A stretch of DNA of 36,730 nucleotides from Muribaculaceae bacterium (GTDB taxonomy: Bacteria > Bacteroidota > Bacteroidia > Bacteroidales > Muribaculaceae), in assembly GCA_022511505.1 (NCBI GenBank), contig JAFLTK010000344.1, positions 1 through 36,730 on the forward strand, written 5' to 3'. Position 1 is the first letter of the stretch; every line of letters starts with the position of its first letter. Below, in pieces: positions 1 to 8,900 of the stretch. The position numbers were made by a program, and so were the translations under genes. Under the pieces are notes generated by a model that had not been told where the DNA came from, did not search any database, and saw nothing but the letters and a program-made list of their open reading frames with translations.

Positions 1-730
1 CAAGAAGAAATTTTGTAATATTCTTAAGCAAAGTCTCCTTTAGCTCTCTTTCTTGATACGGCTCTGTCAGATTCGTAAAATCAAAGATATATGGGTCTTT
101 GGTTATCTCTTGTGCAAGGTCGCTTGTCACGTCTGGCAGTTGAGACTTAAAATTGGTTATTGCCGCTCCTTGACGAAGATGTAGTTTCGTGTCAAGCATG
201 TGGTCCAAAATCGAGCGCGACCAACCATGCTTTATCGTTTCTCGCACATAAAACAATGCTGTTTCGGGCTCGTTGAAATACTTGTCGATTAATAATTTAT
301 GATGACCCCAGGGCATTTGAAATAAATCTTCACCAACTTGATGCCGAATTGAGTTTTCTGAAATTCCCATAACATGTGGGAAATTGGCCTCAACTTGGGG
401 CCAATTTTGTGTTTTCAATTTGGCCTCAACTTGGGGCCAAATTGAAGAGTACATTAAGTAAAATCGCTTAATATATTTCAAATTCCTGACTGAAAAGCCT
501 TTAGCCTCAGGAATGGCCTCTTTCAAGTCGCGGCTTAAGGTCTCGAAAAATTTGCTGCCATACTTATTTTCTGATTGCATGGTAACTATGTCGCGCCCCA
601 GTTCCCAATAAAACCGAAGCATTTCAGTGTTCACCGCTATTGATGCTTTAATCTGAGCGGTGCGGTATCGGTTGGAGAGTTGCCCTATCCAATTCGTATA
701 GTCTTTATCGCGTATTACTCGATTTGTCAT
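1..730 (-). CDS. DUF1016 / YhcG-type PDDEXK nuclease family protein (3' end outside window)
   Basis: About 243 N-terminal codons are present; the gene runs off the left edge. Translation from the ATG at 728-730 begins MTNRVIRDKDYTNW and shows the hallmarks of the DUF1016 N-terminal domain: a helix ending FYWELGRDIV, then a segment with SRDLKEAIPEAKGFSVRNLKYI, and the conserved PWGHHKLLIDK block near residue 130. In this family the N-terminal helical domain precedes a C-terminal PDDEXK nuclease domain, which would lie outside the window, so catalytic residues cannot be checked. The start is only 7 bases after the helicase stop codon, so the two genes are probably co-transcribed. DUF1016 proteins are frequent in defence islands and restriction loci; a defence role here is inference. 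An in-frame duplication (WPQVEA twice) lies around residues 97-115. Confidence 0.85.
   Translation of the reverse strand, partial: MTNRVIRDKDYTNWIGQLSNRYRTAQIKASIAVNTEMLRFYWELGRDIVTMQSENKYGSKFFETLSRDLKEAIPEAKGFSVRNLKYIKRFYLMYSSIWPQVEAKLKTQNWPQVEANFPHVMGISENSIRHQVGEDLFQMPWGHHKLLIDKYFNEPETALFYVRETIKHGWSRSILDHMLDTKLHLRQGAAITNFKSQLPDVTSDLAQEITKDPYIFDFTNLTEPYQERELKETLLKNITKFLL
384..440 (-). repeat. Two exact 21-bp repeats, period 36 bp, inside the DUF1016 gene
   Basis: The 21-bp unit beginning TTGGCCTCAACTTGGGG occurs exactly at 384-404 and at 420-440. The period is 36 bp, which is 12 codons, so the frame is kept and the protein carries WPQVEA twice. Each unit is also an imperfect inverted repeat with TTGGCC and GGCCAA at its ends. 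Confidence 0.9.
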
Positions 731-737
731 GGTGTTG

Positions 738-3700
738 TCAGATGAAAGTTTCTGAGATTATGATTGATGGAGTGCCGGCGTCGACTTTTGACGAGTCGGT
801 GGCCGAGTCGTGGTGGTATTCCTCGACGAGGTCGCCGATGCGATGGGCGAGGATGCGCGCGTGGGCCTTAATCTTGGCGCGGTCGTTTTTGTATTCCTGG
901 GAGATGGTTTTGAGCGCACGGGGCAGCCGGGCGTAGGTTCCCTCCTTGATGTAACCGCGCAGGATGCCGCAGTCGCGCTTTAGCGCCTCGTCTTCACAGT
1001 TTTGCTCGATGGTGCGCAAGAACTTGTCGGCGGTTTGGGCTGTCTTGTCGAGGTTGGCGTTTTTGATAGAATCAACATCGGTCTGGGCCTGAAGGTCACG
1101 GTTAAACAGGTTGACGGCGCGGTTTACCTGAGAATAGTGCTCGTCGGCGTTGTTGAACGGGATGGCCTCCTCGTCGGGCTTGGCTTTCAGATAGCCCACA
1201 GCCGAGAGGAAGTCCATGGCGAGCGGGTCGCGGTCGCCGTTGACAAGATAGAACTCGGTTTTGAGTTTTGATGAAACGAAAACGACGGTCGAGCCTGAAT
1301 GTTTACCGGTATCACGCATGACGCGGCTTTTGAGCGGCAGGTTCTTTATGCGATGATACCACTCACGGTTGGTGTTGTAGAGGTGACGCAACTCGCGCAG
1401 CAGAGCAATCTTCTTGTCGACAATATCCTTGACGTTGCTGTCAAAGAGGTTGAAATCCTTGACAATCTCCTCGCGCGAATAGATCTGAGCATCCTCGCCA
1501 AATGCCGAGTGGAACCCTTGCAACTTGATAAGCGCATTTTTATAGAGTTGAATCTGCTTGTCGCCGTCGGGCGAGGGATAGAACATGTAGTTGTAAATAT
1601 TGTCGGCTACCGAGCCGATGCGGTTCACTCGGCCAATGCGTTGCATCAGTCGTGAAGCGTTCCACGGCGAGTCATAGTTGATGATGACGTTGGAGCGGTG
1701 GAGGTTGACACCCTCGGCAAGCACGTCGCTCGTGATTATGATAGAATAGCGGTTTTGTTGCTTGTCGGCGGGGACATTGGCGTCAAAGTTGGCTTTGACA
1801 GTGTCAAAGAGGGAGTTGCGGTTGGCAGCCGTGATTTTGAGAACGTCGGTGCGACCTCGCTTTTTGGTCAGGAAGTCATAGAGATAGTTGACGGTGTCGA
1901 CGCTCTCTGAGAAGATGACGAGTTTGCCCGTGGGATTGATTTGGGTAGATACAAACTCGGGAATTGACGCGGTGAAGCGGTCGAGTTTGGGGTCATCGGT
2001 GATGCCGTCCCATTCGGCATTTAGACGCTCGAGGACGTCGCGGTCGTTATGCAACATCTTGATAAATTTCTCGTCAAAGTCCTCGGCCTTGTAAAGGAAA
2101 TCGTTTTTGGAGTAACCTTTGTTCAGGATGTAATCGGTAATCTCGTCGAGGTCCATCCCCTTGAACATCATGTCTTTGATGTTGAGCTCAGGGGCGATTA
2201 TTACCTTGTCTTCCTCAAACATGCGAATCATGTCGTTGGTAATCCTGAGCAACGTTTTCAGAGACTTCTTGAAGGCGAAGAAACTGCTCTCGAGTCGCTT
2301 GACCATGTGAACGCGGTATATACCGGCGAGACTCTGACCAATAACGACGGCGTTCTTGTATTTCTCGCGATGGGGCGACTTGAGAAACTCGACGGCGCGA
2401 TAGCGGGCGTAGGTGATATGCTCGGGGGCGCGCTCGTCGGTCAGCGCGGTCAAGGTGTTGGTAAAGCTCTTGCTGAGTGAAAGAGTGAGGCCATACTCCA
2501 GCTCCTTGGGCGGAAGGATGTTGGGGAAGACGATGCCTTGGCGCTTGAGGTCAACCTTATAGTCGGGGTCGTTGAGAATGTTTCTCCTTGTGCGGCGAAT
2601 GGTTACTTTGTCGATGACCTTGTCGCGAATATCTTCATAGATGCGATCAACGTCGCGGCTTACGTCTCGCCTGTCGCGTTCGCGCATCAGTTTCTTGTAG
2701 TTGGCTATATGGGGCGCAAAGAATTGCTTGAGGTTGGTGATTCCGTCGATTGTCGACCGCTGGGTGTCCTGGAAAAGTTGCAATTGGTTGAGAAGGTCCT
2801 CGGGGCGGTTGTTGAGCGGAGTTGCCGAGAGAAGCATCACCTTCTTGCGGTACGACTTCAGCAGGCCGGGATTGGTGCAAGGCGACTTGCAGATTTTCTG
2901 CAACTCGTCATAGCGGTTTGACGTGTCGGTTCTGAACTGGTGGGCCTCATCGACGATGATGAGATCAAAGTTCTCTTTGTCATGGTAGTTGCCTTTGCCT
3001 TCAAGAACTTTGGATAGGCTGCCATTGGTGATGAATTGAGCCTTGCGAGTGATGGCAAAAAGTTCAAACGTTGACTTCCAGTTGTCCTCAAGAGCGGGCG
3101 GATAAACAACGAGAATACGGGTATTCTTGCCGTTGGCCTCTATGAAGCGCTTGGCAATCATTGTGGCAATCATCGTCTTACCGAGACCTACGACGTCCGA
3201 CAGGAACAAGCCGTTGTGTTGCAACAGCATTTGATAGCCCTGAACCACGGCGTCCTTCTGATACTTCAATTCCATCACGCCTTTGGGCAACTGGATGTTG
3301 AAGTCTTCTTCAACCTGGTCGCCGAAGGCCTCGATGAGCACCTTGATATAAATCTCGTAGGGCGACGGCTGATAATCACCAAGATAGGTGCCTTCCATCG
3401 GGCCCTTTAACTCGTCGAGAGTCAGGGGCACGCTCTCGTTCCACAAAGTCTCAAATTCCTCATGACAGAAATGGACGTCGTCATAATCCTTCATTGCCAC
3501 ATTCAGTTCATATCGAGGGGCTTTTGTAAGACCCAACCCTGCGTCTGAAATGTTAGAAGACCCCATAATCACCCAACCGTCGGAATGTTCGGTGTGATTT
3601 TCAGGGAGGCAGAGGTAGAATTTGGCGTGCAGATTCTTGGTAGGGTGCAGTCGCAATTGAAGCCGGCCATCGGCAAGGTCTTGACAGAATTGCAAAATTC

Positions 3701-4025
3701 CTTCCTCGACCTCCTTGCTATAATTGGAATCGACAATATCTTGCTTGAAATGGTCGTTGAACAATTCCTTGGCGCGCTCGGGGGCTTCGAGCATTTCCCA
3801 TCCGAGATTATGTTTGCGGAAGATGCTGTCGGCATTAATACCAACGAGAATACGTATTTCAGAGATATTCCCAAGTTCGCGGCGCAACTTGAAATAACCC
3901 GACGAGCGAAAGTAACCAACCACGGCAAGAAACCGCTTGAAGTTTTCGCCCATACCTTCAGAGATCCCCTTGAATTTGTCAAACAGGGTATTAGATGGAG
4001 TATTATTAAAAAATTTGGTGTTCAT
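738..4025 (-). CDS. PLD-domain SNF2-family helicase (defence-like)
   Basis: A 1095-residue protein with an N-terminal phospholipase-D-like domain (HAKFY near residue 134, followed by GSSN) fused to a superfamily 2 SNF2-like helicase. Visible helicase motifs are Walker A with GLGKT near 280, DEAH near 360, SATPLNN near 401 and motif VI QRIGRVNRIG near 798. About 250 further residues follow, with no domain I recognise. Proteins of this layout bind and remodel or translocate on DNA, and the PLD fold is often a nuclease. I see only one clear HxK motif, so nuclease activity is uncertain. The ATG at 4023-4025 is supported by a promoter whose -7 box ends 18 bases upstream. The DUF1016 gene follows after 7 bases. 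A role in defence against foreign DNA is inference from domain type and pairing. Confidence 0.88.
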   Translation of the reverse strand: MNTKFFNNTPSNTLFDKFKGISEGMGENFKRFLAVVGYFRSSGYFKLRRELGNISEIRILVGINADSIFRKHNLGWEMLEAPERAKELFNDHFKQDIVDSNYSKEVEEGILQFCQDLADGRLQLRLHPTKNLHAKFYLCLPENHTEHSDGWVIMGSSNISDAGLGLTKAPRYELNVAMKDYDDVHFCHEEFETLWNESVPLTLDELKGPMEGTYLGDYQPSPYEIYIKVLIEAFGDQVEEDFNIQLPKGVMELKYQKDAVVQGYQMLLQHNGLFLSDVVGLGKTMIATMIAKRFIEANGKNTRILVVYPPALEDNWKSTFELFAITRKAQFITNGSLSKVLEGKGNYHDKENFDLIIVDEAHQFRTDTSNRYDELQKICKSPCTNPGLLKSYRKKVMLLSATPLNNRPEDLLNQLQLFQDTQRSTIDGITNLKQFFAPHIANYKKLMRERDRRDVSRDVDRIYEDIRDKVIDKVTIRRTRRNILNDPDYKVDLKRQGIVFPNILPPKELEYGLTLSLSKSFTNTLTALTDERAPEHITYARYRAVEFLKSPHREKYKNAVVIGQSLAGIYRVHMVKRLESSFFAFKKSLKTLLRITNDMIRMFEEDKVIIAPELNIKDMMFKGMDLDEITDYILNKGYSKNDFLYKAEDFDEKFIKMLHNDRDVLERLNAEWDGITDDPKLDRFTASIPEFVSTQINPTGKLVIFSESVDTVNYLYDFLTKKRGRTDVLKITAANRNSLFDTVKANFDANVPADKQQNRYSIIITSDVLAEGVNLHRSNVIINYDSPWNASRLMQRIGRVNRIGSVADNIYNYMFYPSPDGDKQIQLYKNALIKLQGFHSAFGEDAQIYSREEIVKDFNLFDSNVKDIVDKKIALLRELRHLYNTNREWYHRIKNLPLKSRVMRDTGKHSGSTVVFVSSKLKTEFYLVNGDRDPLAMDFLSAVGYLKAKPDEEAIPFNNADEHYSQVNRAVNLFNRDLQAQTDVDSIKNANLDKTAQTADKFLRTIEQNCEDEALKRDCGILRGYIKEGTYARLPRALKTISQEYKNDRAKIKAHARILAHRIGDLVEEYHHDSATDSSKVDAGTPSIIISETFI

Positions 4026-4042
4026 ATATCAAATCTTGTGGG

Positions 4043-4074
4043 CAAAGATAGTGAATTTTGGGGTTGGGTGCAAA
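4043..4074 (-). promoter_or_regulatory. Bacteroidetes-type promoter of the helicase-nuclease pair
   Basis: On the minus strand TTTG (4071-4074) is followed after 20 bases by TATCTTTG (4043-4050), an exact match to the Bacteroidetes sigma consensus of TTTG, 19-21 bases, TAnnTTTG. Transcription should begin near 4036, leaving a leader of roughly 10 bases before the helicase ATG. Confidence 0.8.
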
Positions 4075-4210
4075 TATAATAATGCCGATGTGCAACAATG
4101 GATGTCACTAATGTTAAAATATATTAATAATATGCGCGATACTCATCGAAGAAGGCTCGGGGAGAGCCAGGGGCAATGCTTGGAGTGAATCGTTGTAAGG
4201 GGAGGATGTA

Positions 4211-4318
4211 AAATAAGAGCGTCCTGTTTCACAACAGGGCGCCTTAAGTTGTAAGTGTATACAGGGATGTGATTACACTAATTTATATCTTTGGTCTTTA
4301 ACTTGGTTGTCTTTTTTA
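4211..4318 (-). ncRNA. Candidate small RNA of about 105 nt with terminator hairpin
   Basis: A consensus promoter at 4324-4354 points into a stretch with no plausible ORF. The predicted transcript has a first stem (AGTGTA at 4274-4279 pairing with TACACT at 4254-4259). It ends with a 10-bp hairpin (arms 4233-4242 and 4219-4228, one G-U pair, 4-base loop) followed by the T-rich tail TCTTATTTT. Promoter, two stems and terminator within about 110 bases suggest an independent small RNA. The same hairpin could also end transcription of the six-gene operon whose last stop codon is at 4458. No known RNA family was recognised. Confidence 0.45.
4219..4242 (-). terminator. Rho-independent terminator-like hairpin
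   Basis: On the minus strand the arm GCGCCCTGTT and its partner AACAGGACGC enclose a GTGA loop, with TCTTATTTT directly after. The polarity fits termination of minus-strand transcripts, either the candidate small RNA or the operon ending at 4458, and it insulates the helicase promoter at 4043-4074. Confidence 0.6.
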
Positions 4319-4323
4319 CGTCG

Positions 4324-4354
4324 CAAATTTACAGTGAAATTTTTAAACAAACAA
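4324..4354 (-). promoter_or_regulatory. Promoter of the candidate small RNA
   Basis: TTG on the minus strand (4352-4354), a 20-base spacer and TAAATTTG (4324-4331) form an exact Bacteroidetes promoter. No start codon of a credible gene follows before the helicase promoter, which is why a non-coding transcript is proposed. Confidence 0.6.
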
Positions 4355-4457
4355 GAAAATTGCCCAAAAAAATCTGTTTTGTGCCAAAAATAACGCACAA
4401 AAATTCACAAATATGGCGAAAAAGCGCATTTTTGAAACAGATTTTGACATTTATGGG

Positions 4458-5177
4458 CTATTTGAATGCTATGATGACGAGGCAGACGGCGGCGATGACC
4501 AGAGCGACGGTTGAGATGATGGAAAGTATCGATGGGCGCGCGGGCGCGGGCTTTGCGGCTGTGGTTGCGTCGGTGAGCGCCTGACGGATGGAGCGGTTGA
4601 CATTGACCATGGCGGCGGTCTGTGACTCGGTGACGGCCTGAATTAAGGTGTCGAGTCTCGCGGGTATGTCGGCGAGTTGTTGAAGTTGCTCGGCAAGGTG
4701 GGGCATGCGGTCGAGGCTTTGGTTGAAGCGTGCGGCGATTTGGTCGTTAATTGCTTCAAACGAGCGGCGTTCTTCGTCGAGGACGCGCTTGAACCGGTCG
4801 CTTTGCTCGACGAGAAGGTGGCTGAGGTTGTCGACATTGGCGGCGGTGGAATCTTTCAGTCGGGCGAGAGCGTCGCGCATGGTTGCATCGGTGACGGCGG
4901 CAGCGCGAGTCAACTCGTTGAGGTATGTATCGACGAGCGTGTTGATTTTCTGCAATGTAACGGCTTGGAGTTCAGCCATCTTGGCGAACTCGGCTTCTGA
5001 TAGGGCAGGCGATGCCGGGCCGGCTCCCGATTGGCCGAGACGGTCGATTGAGTCGCCAAGTCGACGAGAATTTTCGGCAAACGAGGCGTTGAAGCGGTTG
5101 AGGTTGATGACGAGCATCGAGATGGCGTCGGCCGTAGAGTCGGTTGTGACCGGGGTGTTGTCGGGGGTCTTGTTCAT
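4458..5177 (-). CDS. Coiled-coil protein with C-terminal membrane anchor, last gene of the cytoskeletal-like operon
   Basis: A 239-residue protein of unknown family. Residues 20-200 are predominantly helical and heptad-like, with many Ala, Leu, Glu and Gln residues, typical of a long coiled coil. The last 25 residues form a single hydrophobic segment (SIISTVALVIAAVCLVII) ending in a short FK tail, so it is probably tail-anchored in the inner membrane with its bulk in the cytoplasm. Its ATG (5175-5177) shares one base with the stop of the preceding gene (TGATG), which implies translational coupling. In context it is a candidate membrane adaptor for the actin-like or tubulin-like proteins encoded upstream; that is inference. 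I do not recognise a Pfam family. Confidence 0.8.
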   Translation of the reverse strand: MNKTPDNTPVTTDSTADAISMLVINLNRFNASFAENSRRLGDSIDRLGQSGAGPASPALSEAEFAKMAELQAVTLQKINTLVDTYLNELTRAAAVTDATMRDALARLKDSTAANVDNLSHLLVEQSDRFKRVLDEERRSFEAINDQIAARFNQSLDRMPHLAEQLQQLADIPARLDTLIQAVTESQTAAMVNVNRSIRQALTDATTAAKPAPARPSILSIISTVALVIAAVCLVIIAFK

Positions 5178-5773
5178 CAGTTAAAAGAGACTTTACAAGT
5201 TCGTTCAATAATCCAGCGGTTGCCGGCGAGAGTTGCGATGCCGGGCTGCTCGACGACCATGGCGACGGCGCTGACGGGGGGGACGTCGCCAACGATGGTG
5301 ACGGCTTTGTCGAGGCCGTCGTTGGTCTGCAACGTCTTGAGATTCACCGGTTCAAAGAGCATAGATGCCGAGGGATTGGCGGGATTGGCTCGGGCGATGA
5401 ATTTGACGGTATAGTCAGGGGCGTCGAGAATTGCGCGGAAATAGCCTTGGCCGCTGTTGATGACGTTGGCAAAATAGCGTGTGCCCGAAGTATCGGGGGC
5501 GGTGGCTTCCTTTGAGGGTTCATCAGCCGTTTTTGCGGGCGCGGGCGCGGCGGCTTTGGCCGTGATGGAGAGCAACTCGCGCGATAAACGCTGGCTGTCG
5601 GCTTGGAGCGCAGTCAGTTGGAACTCGAGGGCGTCGACGCGGTTTTGCAAGTTGTTGCGGTCGGTGGCGAGATTGGCGACGGTCTCTTTGAGCTTCTTTA
5701 TCTCAGCGGCGTGTTTGCCAAAGAGGTAGACAACCGCGCATGCGATGAATATTATTAATAGAATTGCAACCAT
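5177..5773 (-). CDS. N-terminally anchored coiled-coil protein with C-terminal globular domain
   Basis: A 198-residue protein. Residues 1-18 form a transmembrane segment (MVAILLIIFIACAVVYLF). Residues 20-70 are coiled coil with a repeating Leu pattern, residues 72-95 are an Ala/Pro/Lys linker, and residues 97-198 look like a compact beta-rich domain. The N-terminal anchor has no cleavage site or lipobox, so the protein should remain membrane-bound; which side of the membrane the C-terminal domain faces cannot be decided. It overlaps the next gene by one base and lies 138 bases after the actin-like gene, in a gap filled by an AT-rich repeat. It is probably a structural partner in the same complex. 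The family is not recognised. Confidence 0.8.
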   Translation of the reverse strand: MVAILLIIFIACAVVYLFGKHAAEIKKLKETVANLATDRNNLQNRVDALEFQLTALQADSQRLSRELLSITAKAAAPAPAKTADEPSKEATAPDTSGTRYFANVINSGQGYFRAILDAPDYTVKFIARANPANPSASMLFEPVNLKTLQTNDGLDKAVTIVGDVPPVSAVAMVVEQPGIATLAGNRWIIERTCKVSFN

Positions 5774-5786
5774 TTTTATTTAATTA

Positions 5787-5870
5787 GAGCACACTCAAAT
5801 TAAAGTTTAAAGTTTTGAGTTTAAAGTTTAGAGTCGTCTTTAACTTGAGAGTGAAGTTTAAAGTTTAACG
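5787..5870. repeat. AT-rich intergenic repeat (AGTTTAAAGTT family)
   Basis: The gap between the actin-like gene and the 198-residue gene starts with GAGCACACTCAAATTAAAG (5787-5805) and continues with several AGTTTAAAGTT-like units. The same core occurs twice before cysK (24404-24503), and a related palindrome overlaps the infB stop codon (35664-35683). It contains no ORF and no clear promoter. Confidence 0.65.
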
Positions 5871-5911
5871 ATGGCAAAACTTTATTCTTTAACGAGAGTT
5901 AATGCGCTGAT

Positions 5912-8900
5912 TTATTTAGAGTTTAAAGGTGAGTTGCCAATTTCGGCCGAGATGGCGTTCATCGAGCCGAGGATTGGATAGAAGAACGGCGACTCCTCGA
6001 TGGGGTCGTCAATTTCAGATTCAGTCAGGCGGCGCTTGATGCCCTTGGCAAGGAAAGTGTCGAGGTCGAGGCGACCAACTTGGCGAGCAATGGCGAGCGC
6101 GCGCTTGCCGACGCCGAAATTGTCGTCAAAATTCATCTGCTCGTTGACGCGGTCGAGGAAGTCATAGAAGTCGAGCACCTCGGCTTTGATTTGGGCGAGT
6201 GCATCGGGCGAGAGGGTGGCGTAGGTGTCGGTCGACGAGGCGACGCCGCGCTTGTCGCCTATGATGACTACTCGCCGGGCGTCGGAGGTATCGGTGTCCT
6301 CAGAGGTGGCGAGGATGCCGCCCTTGCAGGTCGATTCTTTGGGCGATGCTCCCTCTTGCAGACCGAGAATTTCGAGGCGACGGTCGCCGTAGGCCAAGCC
6401 CGACGACATTTCAAGCATGAGGCGTGTCAGGCGTGTCAGCAAGGCAACGTCAGGCGAGATTATTTTCAGCACACGGCTGCCGTTGCCGCTGAACGACAGG
6501 TGTCGCGGCAACTCGAGGTTGCAGGCGGCTATCAGTTTGCCAACGTGATAGATAATGGCGGCATAGAAGATGATGAAGACAATCTTGAAGTCCTCATCCT
6601 CCTGTAGGCGGAAGTTGAAGTCGAGAGCCGACGACTTGACGCCGGCACCGGCCGCAATCGAGTTGTCGCGCAGACCGAAGAGGAATGACGCCATGTTGGC
6701 CGGACGTCGGTTGGCGGGGCTATTAAAAATGTGTACAAGTTCGGTCAGGTTCATTTGACGCAGGATGTCAAGGAACGCGGCCTTATGGGTGTCGACGATG
6801 GCGTTGGCGGTGTCAATGTCGCTTAATGAGTTTTCGAACAGCGAGTTGGCGCCCATGCGGAACGAGGTGAACACCTTGACGCGCCCCTCGGCCGAGTAGG
6901 CGACGTCGGTCGTGCCGCCGCCGATGTCGATGTTGACCATTGTGGTAGCCGTGGCGACCGAGCGGTAGAAGTAACCGGCGGGTGCCTGTGACTCGGAGAT
7001 GGCTATGGTCGAGCCCGAGGGGTTGAAATAGCGACGGAAAGCGTCGTCCCACACACGGCGCAGGCGTAGCAGTCGCTTTGGGGGCATGCTGGCGGGGTAG
7101 AACCACGTCAGTCGCGTCAGTCGCGGGTCGCTGCCGTCGACGAGCGCCTTGTTGCGCATCAGCAGCATCAGCGTGTTGACGTAGGCCTCCATGATGTCGA
7201 GGGCGTCGCCGGTGCCCCATTTGATGTCGGTGTGGAAGGCGTTGTAGGGGAGGGCGCGGCGCTTGTCGTAGGTGAACGGGAGGTTGAAAAGCATCAGCGG
7301 CGCGACGCCGTTTTTCCAACTCATGGTGCGTGCGGCCGACAGGACGGTGCGTGTCGGGAAGGCAAAATCGCCGTTGCCAAGCGACAGCGGTATGAGGTCT
7401 TTCTCGATGAGGGCGAGTTCGTCCTGAAGGTCGAGCATGGCGCCGGTCTCGTCGCGCGAGGGGTTGAAAAACATGGCCGCCGGGGCGGTTGCCGTATCAA
7501 AGGCGAAAGGCGACGAAACGGCCTCGCCCTCGCGACGTGTCTCGATGTGGGTATTTGAGGTTCCGAGGTCCACGGCAAAATCGACGCGTGAGGCGGCCGG
7601 CACTTTTTTCCAACGGGGGACGAGTAGCGACGTTGCCGCCGAGGCGGTGTCGCCGGCGGTAACGCTGATATAGTCCCAATCGTGGCCTTGGAGCAAGTAG
7701 TTGACAGCCTTGATGTTATGCTCGCCGGCGGTGTCGCGGCGTTCGATGGCCGAGGGGTTGACGGCGGTATCGCCGGTATAGAATCTAAGCGACGTGGAGG
7801 CGCCGAGAGCGTCGATGCAGGTGACGTTGTAGATGCTCTCGATACCGGCCGGAGTCTTGACCGGGGGCATCAGCACGCCCGTGAATGGGTGGGCGACGAT
7901 TGAGCCCTCGTTCTTGGTCGGATTGGCGGCGCGGCCGGGGTAGTATATGCGGGAATATTCTACCGTGTTTACGCGGTTGTTTCCGCGTATAGGCACGCGC
8001 AAGGTTGCCTTGACGGCGTTGCCTGCGAGCGGCTCGAGCGATAGCATAGGTTGGCGCCCCGGGACGGTCGTAATGAGGTCGTCGATAGTGAAGTAGCGCA
8101 ATAACAGCGGTTTAACGGGGAGAAGGTAGGCGAGTTCGTCGCCGATGCCGGTGATATTGCCGTCAAAGAAAGCGGCAGTGTTGAGAGCATGGGGCACGGC
8201 GATGATAGCCGGTTCGAGGAGGTCGCTAACCGTCAGCCACGGGTATTGGGCGCCGTCAAAAGGTAGGAAACGGCTGTCGAGGTCGGTTTCGGCCTCAAAA
8301 GCTGGAGCGGCGTTGGCGGTTCCCCATGGCGCCGACGCATATTGCAACGTGCTGTAACGGTTGCCGTTTTCAATGGGGAGGACCATCGGGGGACGCTTGA
8401 CCGCGCGCGTGGCGGCGACGGTCATCTCGCTCTTGTCGAGGGCTTGGGCGCCTTTCTTTTTAAGGATGTCATATCCAAGAACTTCCACGCGGTTGCTCTC
8501 GCCGTTGTCGATAACCTCGATGGGCGAGTAAAGCGACTCGGCGTCGGCAGGAGTCAGGGCGCGTATGCGGTCCTTGAGGACGTCGTCGGTCAACGTGCGA
8601 TAGGTCAGCGACAGGTAGGCGTCGAGTTCGGGGAACAATCCGGCAAAGCCTGGAATCGATGCCCTTAATGCCATCATGTAGAGAATCATCTCCGGGTCAC
8701 GTCGGTGGAGCGGCGTGAAGTTGTTGCGGTCAAAGGGTCGGCGTTGCCCGAGGAAAATGTCGGTGACATAACTGTTGTCATTGGCGTTGCTGAAAAAGAG
8801 CGTTGCCGGCGACGTGGCGCCGATGATGTTAAGTTCGTCGGGCCCGGTGGGGTAATTAATAAGGTATATACCCTGAAGACGGTCAAAATTATAGGTGGCG

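Noticed and set aside
384..440. The two 21-bp units as a CRISPR array
   Set aside because: There are only two units with a 15-base spacer, inside a coding frame and without cas genes.
2049..2480. Long open frames opposite the helicase, and similar ones opposite the actin-like, IF-2 and amylase genes
   Set aside because: They are antisense shadows of GC-rich genes with low-complexity products and no known domains.
4286..4293. TATCTTTG on the plus strand as a promoter
   Set aside because: There is no TTG at 19-21 bases upstream and no plus-strand gene follows.
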